Assembly: GCA_051879015.1 (NCBI GenBank)
Contig: JBJELF010000041.1
Coordinates: 1-64,000, forward strand
Reading direction: 5' to 3'
DNA from: JBJELF01 sp051879015
GTDB lineage: Bacteria; Bacillota; Clostridia; Lachnospirales; Lachnospiraceae
Length of the DNA stretch: 64,000 nt
Shown in pieces: positions 8,554-16,972 of this stretch. Position numbers and translations under genes: made by a program. A model generated the notes under the pieces. It did not search any database, had not been told where the DNA came from, and saw only the letters and a list, made by a program, of their open reading frames with translations. Position 1 is the stretch's first letter, and every line of letters begins with the position of its first letter.

Positions 8554-9156
8554 TTAAGAACAAAAAGCCTTCTTCATAATAATATCCACCTGCACGCACA
8601 TATCCTCGATTGTTGTATTATTATGAATTACTTGAGTACACTGACTTTCATACTCCTCATCGCTGGGCTGACTCGCAATCATAGCCTGAGCTTTCTGTAC
8701 ACTATAATGCCGAGTTCGCATAATGCGCTCAGTTCGAATAGCACTGTCTGTCTGTACAAACCAAATCTCATCACAGACATCTTGCAGTCCACCCTCCACT
8801 AAAATAGCTGCTTCTACAATCAAAAACTTAACTTTTCCTTCTCTGCGCACCCGCTTAATTTCTTCATTAATTGCTTCCTTAATCAATGGATGCGTCAACT
8901 GATTGAGATGCATACGATTTTCTTCACTGGCAAAAGCAATCTCTGCCAAACGCTTTCGATTGATATCGCCATTTTCCAATAAAATTTCTGAACCATATTC
9001 ATCTCTTATCACTCGATAAGTTGAACCACCAATTTCCATCAGATGATGCCCAACTTCATCCGCTAAAATGACATGAGCCTGATATGCCTCCTTCAAGTAC
9101 TGCAGCACAGTTGATTTGCCAGAACCCACGCCTCCAGTCATTCCAATTACTTTCAT
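8554..9156 (-). CDS. coaE: Dephospho-CoA kinase
   Basis: This 200-residue enzyme phosphorylates the ribose 3'-hydroxyl of dephospho-CoA, the last step of coenzyme A synthesis. The P-loop GGVGSGKST is at residues 9-17, followed by ILADEVGHHLME and the LTHPLIK and VEAAILVEGG motifs typical of CoaE. It lies 15 bases downstream of polA. The polA-coaE order is common in Gram-positives (often with mutM between); mutM is absent here. Confidence 0.95.
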   Translation of the reverse strand: MKVIGMTGGVGSGKSTVLQYLKEAYQAHVILADEVGHHLMEIGGSTYRVIRDEYGSEILLENGDINRKRLAEIAFASEENRMHLNQLTHPLIKEAINEEIKRVRREGKVKFLIVEAAILVEGGLQDVCDEIWFVQTDSAIRTERIMRTRHYSVQKAQAMIASQPSDEEYESQCTQVIHNNTTIEDMCVQVDIIMKKAFCS

Positions 9157-9171
9157 AAAGCATACCCTTTC

Positions 9172-12012
9172 CTATTTGGTCTCATACCAGCTCATGCCTT
9201 CCTCGATTCCAATTTCAAGAGGAACCGACAGTGTCGCCGCCCTCTGCATCTCTTCCCGCAAAATGATTTTTACCTGCTCCACTTCGCTTTTCAAAGCCTC
9301 CACTAAAAGCTCATCATGAATCTGAATCACCACCCTAGAATACAATCCCTCGGACTTCAATCTACGGTCCACGCGAATCATTGCAATCTTCATGATATCT
9401 GCCGCCGTACCTTGAATTGGCGAATTCATTGCAATTCGCTCTCCAAATGAACGCTGCATATAGTTTGCGGACTTCAACTCAGGAATCGGTCTGCGCCTTC
9501 CATACAGGGTTTTAACATATCCATTCTCATGACCACTCTGCACCGATTCATCTAAAAAACGCTTTACACCAGGATAAGTCTTGAAATATCGTTCAATATA
9601 TTCCAACGCCTCCTTTCGGCTGATACTCAAGCCCTCACTCAATCCAAACGCACTCAAACCATAAATAATTCCAAAGTTTACCGCCTTAGCATTGCGTCTT
9701 AACTGGGAACTGACCTGCTCAAGAGGTACATGGAACACCTGAGAAGCCGTAATGGCATGAATATCCTGTGCATTTTGATATGCCTCAATCAAACTCTGGT
9801 CCTTAGACATATGTGCCATGATACGAAGTTCAATCTGGGAGTAATCTGCATCAACAAAAACATAACCTTCCTGGGGCACAAAAGCCTTACGAATTTCTCG
9901 TCCCATCTCCATGCGAATCGGAATATTCTGCAAATTTGGTTCTGTACTGCTGATACGTCCCGTAGCTGTAATCATCTGATTAAAGTTACCATGAATCCGA
10001 CCATCAGACTGGATAAATTCTCTCAATCCATCCGCATAGGTGGATTTCAGCTTTGCCAGCTGCCTATAATCCAAAATCTTCTGCACTACAGGGTAATCCA
10101 CTGCCAATTTTTCCAGCACAGCCGCCGAAGTAGAATAACCTGTCTTGGTTTTTTTGCCATAAGGCATTTTTAACTTATCAAAGAGAACCTCTCCTAACTG
10201 TTTTGGAGAATTAATATTGAAGGTGACGCCTGTCAATTCATAGATTTCCTGCTCCAACTGCATAAGCTTCTCCATCAAATACTTACCATATTCCCGAAGC
10301 GCTTCGTCCTCCACCTTGACACCATATTTTTCCATGCGATACAGACAGTAGATGAGCGGCATTTCCATTTGATAAAAAAGTTCCGTCATCTCCATTTCTT
10401 CTAACTTGGACTCCAACAAAGAACCTACCATCCATGCACAGGCAACCTGACCGCAGGCATAATCTTTCACCTTCTCTGGTTCCAATTGCCACATCGTGCT
10501 CAGCTCAACCTTGCCAAACAGAGCCTTCTCATCCGATACATGCTCCTTTAAGAAATCTTCAACTACTTCTGTCCAAACATAATTTGAATGAAGCGGATTA
10601 ATTAAATAGGCAGCCAGACAGGCATCTGCTAATGACGGATATTCCACCTCGCCCAGCCAGGGAAGCATCTTTTTTAAATCAAAAACATACACACGCCTAC
10701 AGCTTTCGCAGAGTTTTTTTGCCCAGTCTACCACCGTATCTTCCGTAATAAAAAACTGCACTGGAATCAACACAGCAGACTTTTCTTTTTCACCAATAGC
10801 CAAACCAATCAGCTCAGACCGATTTCCCACGAGCTCGAGGGCAATCGTATCCTGATTTTTAATCTTGGCAATATACTTCTCAGCTTCCAGATAATCATCA
10901 ATCAGACGAAAATCAGTCGGAAGCTCCACTTTCACCTCTCCAAAACCAGTATCCAATTCTCGCTTCAGAGTAGCAAATTCGAGTTCATCAAATACCCGTC
11001 TCGTCTCGTCCAAATTCAACTGAGTTTTCAGTGATTCCAAAGTCACATTCGGAAGTTCAATGTCGCATTTGATTGTGGCCAATTTTTCACTGAGAACAGC
11101 CGCTTCCTTTCCTACCAACTCCGTATCACTGGTTTTCAACAGATAAGGTAATGGTGAACGCTTTAAATCCAGCTTTTCTTTCCAGTATTGCTTGATTTGC
11201 TTCTCCTGCTCCTTATCCAAATGCTCAATGGATGCATACAGATTTTCCACTGTACCATATTCTTGAATCAGCTTAACTGCCGTCTGACTTCCCACACCTG
11301 GTACTCCCTTGATATTGTCAGAAGTGTCACCCTGTAATCCCTTCAGTGAATTGACATGCTCTGGTTTAATTCCAAACTCCTGTTCCACCAATTCTGGTGT
11401 AAAATTAAACACGCGCTCCGGCACCCCCGCCTTCATCTTGTCGATACCATATTTCTTAAATAACTCATCGGTCTTCTCAGCACTGCTGTGCATCATCCAC
11501 AGATTGGTTTGACTCGTCACCAACTGCAAATAATCATTGTCTTTCGTTAAAATACGAATTGGAATCTCTTTTTCAAATTTTTTAGAAATTGTTCCGCAAA
11601 AATCATCGGCCTCATATCGGTCATCCATCAACTGTACAATACCCATGCGCTCTAAAACCTTTTGACACAGAACAAACTGCTCCTTCAACGGCAGCAAAAG
11701 TTCACTTCGATTTCCTTTATATTCTGGATATAGTTCTCGGCGAAACGTATTTCTCGATAAATCCCAGGCTACTGCCAAATACTTCGGCTTCTGCTCCTTT
11801 AAAATAGGAATCAAAGTTCTCATAAAACCAAATACCGCATTGGTGTAAACGCCACTGGAAGTCATCATAATTTTATGAAAATATTTTTTCTTTTCCTCTA
11901 CAGTTTTGGCATACATAATTTCTCTAGGCAGATTTCCATAAAATTGCGTTGACAGCAAACTGGAACCGTCTATCAAAAGTAAAAAATTTTCTTCTATTTT
12001 TTTTTCTTCCAT
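9172..12012 (-). CDS. polA: DNA polymerase I
   Basis: The protein has 946 residues. The N-terminal 5' nuclease (about 1-330) keeps its metal aspartates and the helix-hairpin GDTSDNIKGVPGVGSQTA. The polymerase domain (about 560-946) has motif A DADYSQIELRIMAH, motif B RRNAKAVNFGIIYG and motif C QIHDELLVE. The middle 3'-5' exonuclease-like region (about 355-550) has TIALELVGNRSE where a proofreading enzyme would have a D-x-E motif, so proofreading is probably lost, as in many Firmicute PolI enzymes. It functions in repair and Okazaki fragment processing. It is longer than the usual 870-930 residues, mainly at the N-terminus. Confidence 0.96.
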   Translation of the reverse strand: MEEKKIEENFLLLIDGSSLLSTQFYGNLPREIMYAKTVEEKKKYFHKIMMTSSGVYTNAVFGFMRTLIPILKEQKPKYLAVAWDLSRNTFRRELYPEYKGNRSELLLPLKEQFVLCQKVLERMGIVQLMDDRYEADDFCGTISKKFEKEIPIRILTKDNDYLQLVTSQTNLWMMHSSAEKTDELFKKYGIDKMKAGVPERVFNFTPELVEQEFGIKPEHVNSLKGLQGDTSDNIKGVPGVGSQTAVKLIQEYGTVENLYASIEHLDKEQEKQIKQYWKEKLDLKRSPLPYLLKTSDTELVGKEAAVLSEKLATIKCDIELPNVTLESLKTQLNLDETRRVFDELEFATLKRELDTGFGEVKVELPTDFRLIDDYLEAEKYIAKIKNQDTIALELVGNRSELIGLAIGEKEKSAVLIPVQFFITEDTVVDWAKKLCESCRRVYVFDLKKMLPWLGEVEYPSLADACLAAYLINPLHSNYVWTEVVEDFLKEHVSDEKALFGKVELSTMWQLEPEKVKDYACGQVACAWMVGSLLESKLEEMEMTELFYQMEMPLIYCLYRMEKYGVKVEDEALREYGKYLMEKLMQLEQEIYELTGVTFNINSPKQLGEVLFDKLKMPYGKKTKTGYSTSAAVLEKLAVDYPVVQKILDYRQLAKLKSTYADGLREFIQSDGRIHGNFNQMITATGRISSTEPNLQNIPIRMEMGREIRKAFVPQEGYVFVDADYSQIELRIMAHMSKDQSLIEAYQNAQDIHAITASQVFHVPLEQVSSQLRRNAKAVNFGIIYGLSAFGLSEGLSISRKEALEYIERYFKTYPGVKRFLDESVQSGHENGYVKTLYGRRRPIPELKSANYMQRSFGERIAMNSPIQGTAADIMKIAMIRVDRRLKSEGLYSRVVIQIHDELLVEALKSEVEQVKIILREEMQRAATLSVPLEIGIEEGMSWYETK

Positions 12013-12066
12013 ATTCTTCTCTCCTTATAGGATACCAACATTAAAAGGTAGTCTCCTCACCCAGCT

Positions 12067-12414
12067 TCATATGATATCTATCAATAAGTTCAAAAATCTT
12101 GTAACCGCAACGCAGCTTAGACCCAATATGACTAAAATAGCAATCAAACCACGAACTACTTGATGGACAATAGCCTCCTTAACATAATTTTCCGCATCGG
12201 TCAATTTTTGCTCTAATTGGCGCTGCAAGTTGTAAAAAGGCAACTCTCCATCCTCGTACAGACACTCATGCACTAAATAGTTAATTTCCAAATCTTTCTT
12301 ACACTCTTTACAAACACGCACATGTTCACAATACTCTTTCATTTGGAAAACCGGGAGTTTCCATTCTATGAAAGATTTTGTCATTTTTTCTGCTTCCTTG
12401 CAGGTGATTCCCAT
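12067..12414 (-). CDS. Small membrane protein with anti-sigma-type zinc finger (ZAS)
   Basis: This 115-residue protein has an N-terminal C(5) plus an H-x3-C-x2-C motif (HVRVCKEC), which matches the ZAS zinc-binding anti-sigma domain. A single hydrophobic segment near the C-terminus (GLIAILVILGLSCVAV) would anchor it in the membrane with the zinc finger inside. No sigma factor gene is adjacent, so its partner is unknown and an anti-sigma role is inference. It precedes polA by 54 bases. The ribosome site GGAGGG is clear. Confidence 0.75.
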   Translation of the reverse strand: MGITCKEAEKMTKSFIEWKLPVFQMKEYCEHVRVCKECKKDLEINYLVHECLYEDGELPFYNLQRQLEQKLTDAENYVKEAIVHQVVRGLIAILVILGLSCVAVTRFLNLLIDII

Positions 12415-12458
12415 AAATTTCCCTCCTCATAAAATCGAACAAAAATCACGACCTATAC

Positions 12459-12500
12459 AAAAAAAGAGCCGACGCATATTTAATCTGTGATGCGCCAGCC
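12459..12500 (-). terminator. Intrinsic terminator after the ATP-grasp gene
   Basis: Read on the minus strand, a ten-pair stem (GCTGGCGCAT with ATGCGTCGGC, two G-U pairs) is followed by CTTTTTTT. Confidence 0.75.
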
Positions 12501-12523
12501 CCAACCACATTCTGTCTTAATAT

Positions 12524-12602
12524 AATGATGTTGGAGTCAAAAGGCATTTTGACCCCATGGCACCTACGGATTGCTGCGCACATTGTGCTCTCGCAATCCG
12601 AA
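12524..12602. repeat. Paired hairpins, possible family B relative
   Basis: GGAGTCAAAA, a four-base loop, and TTTTGACCCC form one hairpin (about 12531-12556). CGGATTGC and GCAATCCG (about 12568-12602) close a second one with an inner GCACA/TGTGC stem. The ATGATGTTGG-GTCA start resembles the palindrome at 41099-41133 and the outer arm of family B. The segment lies between the terminator and the ATP-grasp stop codon. Confidence 0.45.
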
Positions 12603-12638
12603 AAACATTCAAAATCCGCTCTATTCGGACTACTTATC

Positions 12639-13832
12639 TTAAACCTCAGCTGTAACGTAAGCAATGTACTCCTGCATCTGACTCTCTTCTTTAAAACGTG
12701 CCATATACATCTGATTACCCATTGCTCCAGATAAAGCATCTGGCAGACGGTCGCTGATAGTAATGTCTCCACGATACTTAGACAGTACTTCCGCATGACT
12801 GTACTTGTATGGTCTTCCATCACGTCTTCCAACAAAAACGCAATAATAATGATTGTCATTGGAAACTGTCGTTGTCTTATCATAGACGATCATATCTGCC
12901 CAAATATGATATACATCCACGCTGTTTGCGTAGTTCATCATGTCAGGACTGACACCACCAGATGGACGCATATTTACCTCCAAGCCGATGACATCTCCTT
13001 TTTTGCCAAGACCCTCCTGATCCTGATACAGACGGAAGAACTCAAAATGAATATAACGGCTCTTTACACCAAAAGCAGCTACCGTACGGCGACCAGCATT
13101 TCTTACATCCTCCGGCAAATTCTTTACAATGTAGAATACGCTGCTGCCCTTATCATTTACGATATCCATAATGGAAATAGGACTTACATTTCCAGTTTCA
13201 AAAATAGGCTCACCTTTGCTGTTGATGATGGCATCATAGGAGCATACTGCACCGTATACATATTCTTCCATAATATATGGTACAGAATTATCTTTTGTAG
13301 AAAAGAAATAATTTAACTCGTCAATATTCTTCAGACGATAGGTAGAAGCTGCCCCCACACCATTGTCTGGCTTCACAATAACAGGATATCCCACTTCCTC
13401 AATAAACTTTACACATCCTTCATAGTCATTAACCAAATGATAACGAGCAGTTGGAATTCCTGCTTTCTTATAGTATGCCTTCATCTCGGATTTATATTTT
13501 ACCTTTTTCATATCAGGTGTCTTAAATCCGGTCGTAATATTGAAATCTGTTCTCAGCTTAGCGTCTTGCTCCAGCCAATACTCATTGTTACTCTCGAGCC
13601 AGTCAATCTTGCCATATTTAAATGAGAAAAATGCAATTGCCTTAAATACCTGATTATAATCTTCCATATTGTCTACTTTATAATATTCAGTCAGGATATT
13701 TTTTAAATCTGTCTTTAACTGGTCATAAGGTGTATCGCCTACACCAAGTACATTTACGCCATTTGCTTTTAATTGCTTGCAAAACAAATAATAATTCGAT
13801 GGAAACTGTGGTGACATGAAAACAAAATTCAT
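12639..13832 (-). CDS. ATP-grasp domain protein
   Basis: This 397-residue protein has an ATP-grasp ligase fold like the carbamoyl-phosphate synthase / biotin carboxylase group. After an N-terminal Rossmann-like part (MNFVFMSPQFPSNYYLFCKQ) come the lysine-containing IVKPDNGVGAASTYRL, the nucleotide hinge YIMEEYVYGAVCS and the metal-binding GLEVNMRPSGG. Such enzymes join a carboxylate to an amine using ATP. The substrate is not evident and no obvious partner gene is near. It has its own promoter and terminator, so it is a single-gene transcription unit. Confidence 0.88.
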   Translation of the reverse strand: MNFVFMSPQFPSNYYLFCKQLKANGVNVLGVGDTPYDQLKTDLKNILTEYYKVDNMEDYNQVFKAIAFFSFKYGKIDWLESNNEYWLEQDAKLRTDFNITTGFKTPDMKKVKYKSEMKAYYKKAGIPTARYHLVNDYEGCVKFIEEVGYPVIVKPDNGVGAASTYRLKNIDELNYFFSTKDNSVPYIMEEYVYGAVCSYDAIINSKGEPIFETGNVSPISIMDIVNDKGSSVFYIVKNLPEDVRNAGRRTVAAFGVKSRYIHFEFFRLYQDQEGLGKKGDVIGLEVNMRPSGGVSPDMMNYANSVDVYHIWADMIVYDKTTTVSNDNHYYCVFVGRRDGRPYKYSHAEVLSKYRGDITISDRLPDALSGAMGNQMYMARFKEESQMQEYIAYVTAEV

Positions 13833-13909
13833 CTTACTGTACTCCTTTTTATTTTTTACTTTTTACTTTTTTAACTTCGATTTACATCAGCAGCTGTTTT
13901 CTTACAAAC

Positions 13910-13938
13910 GTTATACCATATATCTAACAGTTCTGCAA
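13910..13938 (-). promoter_or_regulatory. Promoter of the ATP-grasp gene
   Basis: On the minus strand there is TTGCAG (13933-13938), a 17-base spacer and TATAAC (13910-13915). The leader of about 70 bases ends in a run of AAAAAGT-type repeats before the AAAAGGAG ribosome site. Confidence 0.65.
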
Positions 13939-13961
13939 TGTTTTTTCCAATTGTACAAAAG

Positions 13962-13996
13962 AAAAAGCACTAACCTCCATCTCTGAAAATCAGTGC
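13962..13996 (-). terminator. Possible terminator of the tRNA-Leu unit
   Basis: On the minus strand GCACT (13992-13996) pairs with AGTGC (13967-13971) and is followed by TTTTTC. The stem is short and the loop long, so this is tentative. Confidence 0.4.
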
Positions 13997-14013
13997 CCGC
14001 CCCTGCCAAGGAA

Positions 14014-14045
14014 TGCGAATGGTGGGACTTGAACCCACACGAGGT
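14014..14045 (-). tRNA. tRNA-Leu(CAA), 3' part, cut by a sequence gap
   Basis: These 32 bases are identical to the 3' part of the complete tRNA-Leu at 14231-14313 (T arm and acceptor end). The gene runs into the 100-N gap. Its 5' part may be the fragment at 14146-14196. Confidence 0.85.
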
Positions 14046-14145
14046 NNNNNNNNNNNNNNNNNNNNNNNNNNNNNNNNNNNNNNNNNNNNNNNNNNNNNNN
14101 NNNNNNNNNNNNNNNNNNNNNNNNNNNNNNNNNNNNNNNNNNNNN
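14046..14145. other. Scaffold gap, 100 N
   Basis: Exactly 100 unknown bases. The flanks are the two complementary parts of a tRNA-Leu gene (32 and 51 bases, together 83, the full length of the intact copy), so the true gap may be zero or may hide further tandem copies. Confidence 0.98.
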
Positions 14146-14196
14146 CGCCCTCGCCAGATTTTGAGTCTGGTGCGTCTGCCATTCCGCCACACTCGC
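14146..14196 (-). tRNA. tRNA-Leu(CAA), 5' part, cut by a sequence gap
   Basis: These 51 bases equal the 5' part of the intact copy, including acceptor strand, D arm, anticodon arm and the first part of the long variable arm. The anticodon is CAA. Confidence 0.85.
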
Positions 14197-14230
14197 CTAA
14201 GATTATTTTGTTTTGCTTTTTGCTCAGCAA

Positions 14231-14313
14231 TGCGAATGGTGGGACTTGAACCCACACGAGGTCGCCCTCGCCAGATTTTGAGTCTGGTGCGTCTGCCATT
14301 CCGCCACACTCGC
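14231..14313 (-). tRNA. tRNA-Leu (anticodon CAA)
   Basis: This is a complete 83-base class II tRNA. The acceptor arms GCGAGTG and CATTCGC pair with one G-U, and the anticodon stem CCAGA/TCTGG holds loop CTCAAAA with anticodon CAA (bases 14278-14280 on the plus strand). The variable arm is GAGG-GCGA-CCTC and the T loop TTCAAGT. CCA is not encoded. It reads UUG leucine codons. It is the first gene of a minus-strand unit with a good promoter. Confidence 0.96.
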
Positions 14314-14353
14314 CTAACCTTACTTCGTTCCGATTTTCCTCACAACGGTTATT

Positions 14354-14382
14354 ACTATATCACATTGCTTCAAAAAATGCAA
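14354..14382 (-). promoter_or_regulatory. Promoter of the tRNA-Leu unit
   Basis: On the minus strand there is TTGCAT (14377-14382), a 17-base spacer and TATAGT (14354-14359), about 40 bases ahead of the first tRNA. Confidence 0.75.
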
Positions 14383-14402
14383 GTACTTTTTTTAATTTTC
14401 TT

Positions 14403-14434
14403 AATCAACGGACATGCCTCGCAAGCGAGGCATC
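14403..14434 (+). repeat. Dispersed palindrome, family C
   Basis: ATGCCTCGC, AA, GCGAGGCAT (14414-14433) is a perfect nine-pair hairpin with a two-base apex. The flanking ACGGAC and ATCA match the copies at 823-854 and 55499-55530. It lies between the EF-G-like gene and the tRNA promoter, next to another ten-pair stem (CAAGCAGAAG with CTTCTGCTTG, about 14436-14471) that may end EF-G transcripts. Confidence 0.7.
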
Positions 14435-14527
14435 ATCAAGCAGAAGAAAGTATATCACTCCCTTCTGCTTGACTGACAACCTTTTACTCTGCAATGTAAA
14501 AGACTCTACACAGCATAAAAATAATTT

Positions 14528-16600
14528 TTATACTTCAGCTCTGGCAGCCACTTCTTTTGCCTGAATATCACCCGGAGTCTGCTCATAGCGAGAAAACTCA
14601 TACTCAAAACTTCCCATACCACCAGTCATAGAACGCAAATCTGTAGAATATCCGTAAATTTCGGAAATTGGAATATCCGCTGTGATAACTTGCTTGCCTC
14701 CCTGAATATGATCCATACCCAGCACACGACCTCTTCTACGATTTAAGTCGCCCATGATATCACCTGCATTTGCATTTGGAACCGTCACCTTCAAGGATAC
14801 GATTGGCTCGAGCAGAATTGGCTGAGCTTCCATAAAGCCCTTCTTAAATGCAAGAATCGTTGCCATTTTAAATGCCATTTCAGAAGAATCAACAGGATGA
14901 TAGGAACCGTCCAACAGAGTTGCTTTCAAACCAACTACAGGATATCCCGCCAACGGTCCTTTGAGAACAGATTCCTGCAATCCCTTCTCTACAGCTGGGA
15001 AATAATTCTTCGGTACTGCACCACCCACAACCTTTTCCTCGAAGATGTATGGAGTCTCCAAATCTCCCGATGGCTCAAATTCCATGATAACATCGCCGTA
15101 CTGTCCATGTCCGCCAGATTGTTTCTTATGTTTTCCTTGAACTTTCGCCTTCTTTTTAATCGTCTCACGGAATGCAAATTTCGGTTTATCCAAAACAATC
15201 TCTACTTTATAGCGATTTGCCAGCTTGCTTGCCACTACTTCAAGCTGCTGGTCACCGATACCGTAAATCAAAGTCTGACGATTTTCTGCATCATTGACGA
15301 TTTTCAAAGTTAAATCTTCATCCATCAGTTTTGCAAGACCTGCTGCTACTTTATCTTCATCCGCCTTATTCTTCGCATTATATTTCTTGTAAGTGTATGG
15401 AATTGACATTTCTGGAGCATCATATACTACGGTGGAACCCTTTACTGCAATCGTATCACCTGTAGATAAACTATCCATCTTTGCCAATGCTCCGATATCT
15501 CCAGCATGTAACTCAGGTACTTCAATAGCTTCCTTGCCGCGAAGTAAATAAATTTTAGCAGCTCTGTCCTCCAATCCCTTGTTGACATTATAAATTGCAC
15601 ATCCAGGCTTCATTACACCCGTGACAACCTTAATCAAGGAATATTTGCCGATAAATGGGTCAATAATAGTCTTAAACACCTTAGCACTGATATGTTTCTC
15701 TGCATCATACTCAATCATTTCCAACTCATTGGTGTCCAACTCTTTGCCATATTCAGCACGCTCCTTGCAAGATGGCAGATACTTACGAATGCAGTACATC
15801 AACATCTTTAAGCCTTGAGCGTTGATACCGCTGCCCATCAATACAGGTACAATCTGATTGCTGCGAACATTAGTTTGCAATGCTTCAGAAATCTCCTCAT
15901 AGGTAAATTCATCTCCGTCAAAATAACGCTCCATGAATTCCTCACTGGTCTCAGCAACCGCTTCCATCAAGGACTCACGGCTCAAATTTACATGTTTCTC
16001 CAAATAAGCTGGAATTTCACAGTCAACAAACTCACTCTTCTCTGTAAAACGGCGGCCCTGCATCTTTACAACATTTACGAAACCGACAAATTTTTCATTT
16101 TCTCTCCATGGCACATAGAAAGGTGCAATCTTACGTCCATATTTTTCATTTAATTTCATTACGGTATTTCTGAAGCTAGCATGATCATCATCCATATTAG
16201 TTACAAAAATCATTCTTGGCAAATGATGCTTCTCACACAGCTCCCAAGCCTTCTCAGTACCTGGCTCAATGCCTGCCTTGCCATTAATTACAATAATTGC
16301 TGCATCAGCCACAGAAACTGCCTCTTCTACTTCTCCCACAAAGTCAAAGTAACCTGGCGTATCAATAAAATTAATCTTAATGCCCTCTACCTCTACTGGT
16401 ACAATGGCTGTGTTGATAGAGAACTGACGCTTTTGCTCTTCCTTATCATAATCGCTGATAGTACTTCCATCGATTACACTTCCCTGTCTCTTGGTAATGC
16501 CTGCCACCCAAGCAGCTGCTTCCACAAGGGTGGTCTTGCCCGCCCCGCCATGGCCAAGTAAAACAACATTTCTAATGTCCTTTGTCTGATAAACGTTCAT
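14528..16600 (-). CDS. Divergent elongation factor G (EF-G paralogue)
   Basis: This 690-residue translation GTPase has the full EF-G layout: G domain, domain II, and the C-terminal domains ending in RGRVLGMDHIQGGKQVITADIPISE and LRSMTGGMGSFEYEFSRYEQ. The P-loop is GHGGAGKTTL instead of the canonical GHIDAGKTT, and the base-specificity motif is TNMDD rather than NKMD. This marks it as an EF-G-like paralogue rather than the main translocase. The frame could start at a TTG at 16615, but GGAGG lies within that extension and eight bases before ATG 16600, so 16600 was chosen. Its exact role (translocation, recycling or stress) is not known from sequence. Confidence 0.87.
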   Translation of the reverse strand: MNVYQTKDIRNVVLLGHGGAGKTTLVEAAAWVAGITKRQGSVIDGSTISDYDKEEQKRQFSINTAIVPVEVEGIKINFIDTPGYFDFVGEVEEAVSVADAAIIVINGKAGIEPGTEKAWELCEKHHLPRMIFVTNMDDDHASFRNTVMKLNEKYGRKIAPFYVPWRENEKFVGFVNVVKMQGRRFTEKSEFVDCEIPAYLEKHVNLSRESLMEAVAETSEEFMERYFDGDEFTYEEISEALQTNVRSNQIVPVLMGSGINAQGLKMLMYCIRKYLPSCKERAEYGKELDTNELEMIEYDAEKHISAKVFKTIIDPFIGKYSLIKVVTGVMKPGCAIYNVNKGLEDRAAKIYLLRGKEAIEVPELHAGDIGALAKMDSLSTGDTIAVKGSTVVYDAPEMSIPYTYKKYNAKNKADEDKVAAGLAKLMDEDLTLKIVNDAENRQTLIYGIGDQQLEVVASKLANRYKVEIVLDKPKFAFRETIKKKAKVQGKHKKQSGGHGQYGDVIMEFEPSGDLETPYIFEEKVVGGAVPKNYFPAVEKGLQESVLKGPLAGYPVVGLKATLLDGSYHPVDSSEMAFKMATILAFKKGFMEAQPILLEPIVSLKVTVPNANAGDIMGDLNRRRGRVLGMDHIQGGKQVITADIPISEIYGYSTDLRSMTGGMGSFEYEFSRYEQTPGDIQAKEVAARAEV

Positions 16601-16736
16601 ATGCAAGTCCTCCAAATATATTTTTTAACCACGAATACTTTCTAAACTATCGCCAAAATCAAAAATTTTGAAATTATTTGATAGAATACTCCGATTTGTC
16701 CAAATAGTTTTTTGTGGTTCTTTTAATTGTGGTTAC

Positions 16737-16765
16737 ATTTTACTATATATTTAGAAAACTTGCAA
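16737..16765 (-). promoter_or_regulatory. Promoter of the EF-G-like gene
   Basis: On the minus strand there is TTGCAA (16760-16765), 17 bases and TAAAAT (16737-16742). It implies a leader of about 130 bases. Confidence 0.65.
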
Positions 16766-16837
16766 GTAAAAATAGCAAACTGCACAATATTTTTATAATT
16801 TTTTCACAGCTTTTTTTATTTTCTTAAAATGATCCAA

Positions 16838-16873
16838 CAAAAAGCAGGCATGGAATCATTCCAATGCCTGCCT
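16838..16873 (-). terminator. Intrinsic terminator after manA
   Basis: On the minus strand GCAGGCAT-GGAA and TTCC-ATGCCTGC form a 12-pair stem with one bulge, followed by TTTTT. It ends the transglutaminase-nagB-manA transcript. Confidence 0.9.
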
Positions 16874-16972
16874 AGACTTCTTATCAACTGACCATAACCG
16901 AAAAGTCACGCATAAACTTGTAACTGCCCAGTCATAGTAACGGCTTACGCCTTTGACCTTTCAATCAATCCC

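Larger units (their letters stand above)
16601..16972. other. Intergenic region between the EF-G-like gene and manA
   Basis: The region holds the EF-G leader and promoter and the manA terminator. An A/T-rich stretch from about 16770 to 16835 has no visible feature. No coding frame is supported. Confidence 0.6.

Noticed and set aside
12446..12883. A 145-codon minus-strand open frame overlapping the ATP-grasp gene
   Set aside because: It lies in another frame over a well-supported gene and across a terminator and hairpins, with no recognisable protein features.
13911..14472. Open frames crossing the N gap
   Set aside because: They translate tRNA sequence and unknown bases; the tRNA genes explain the region.
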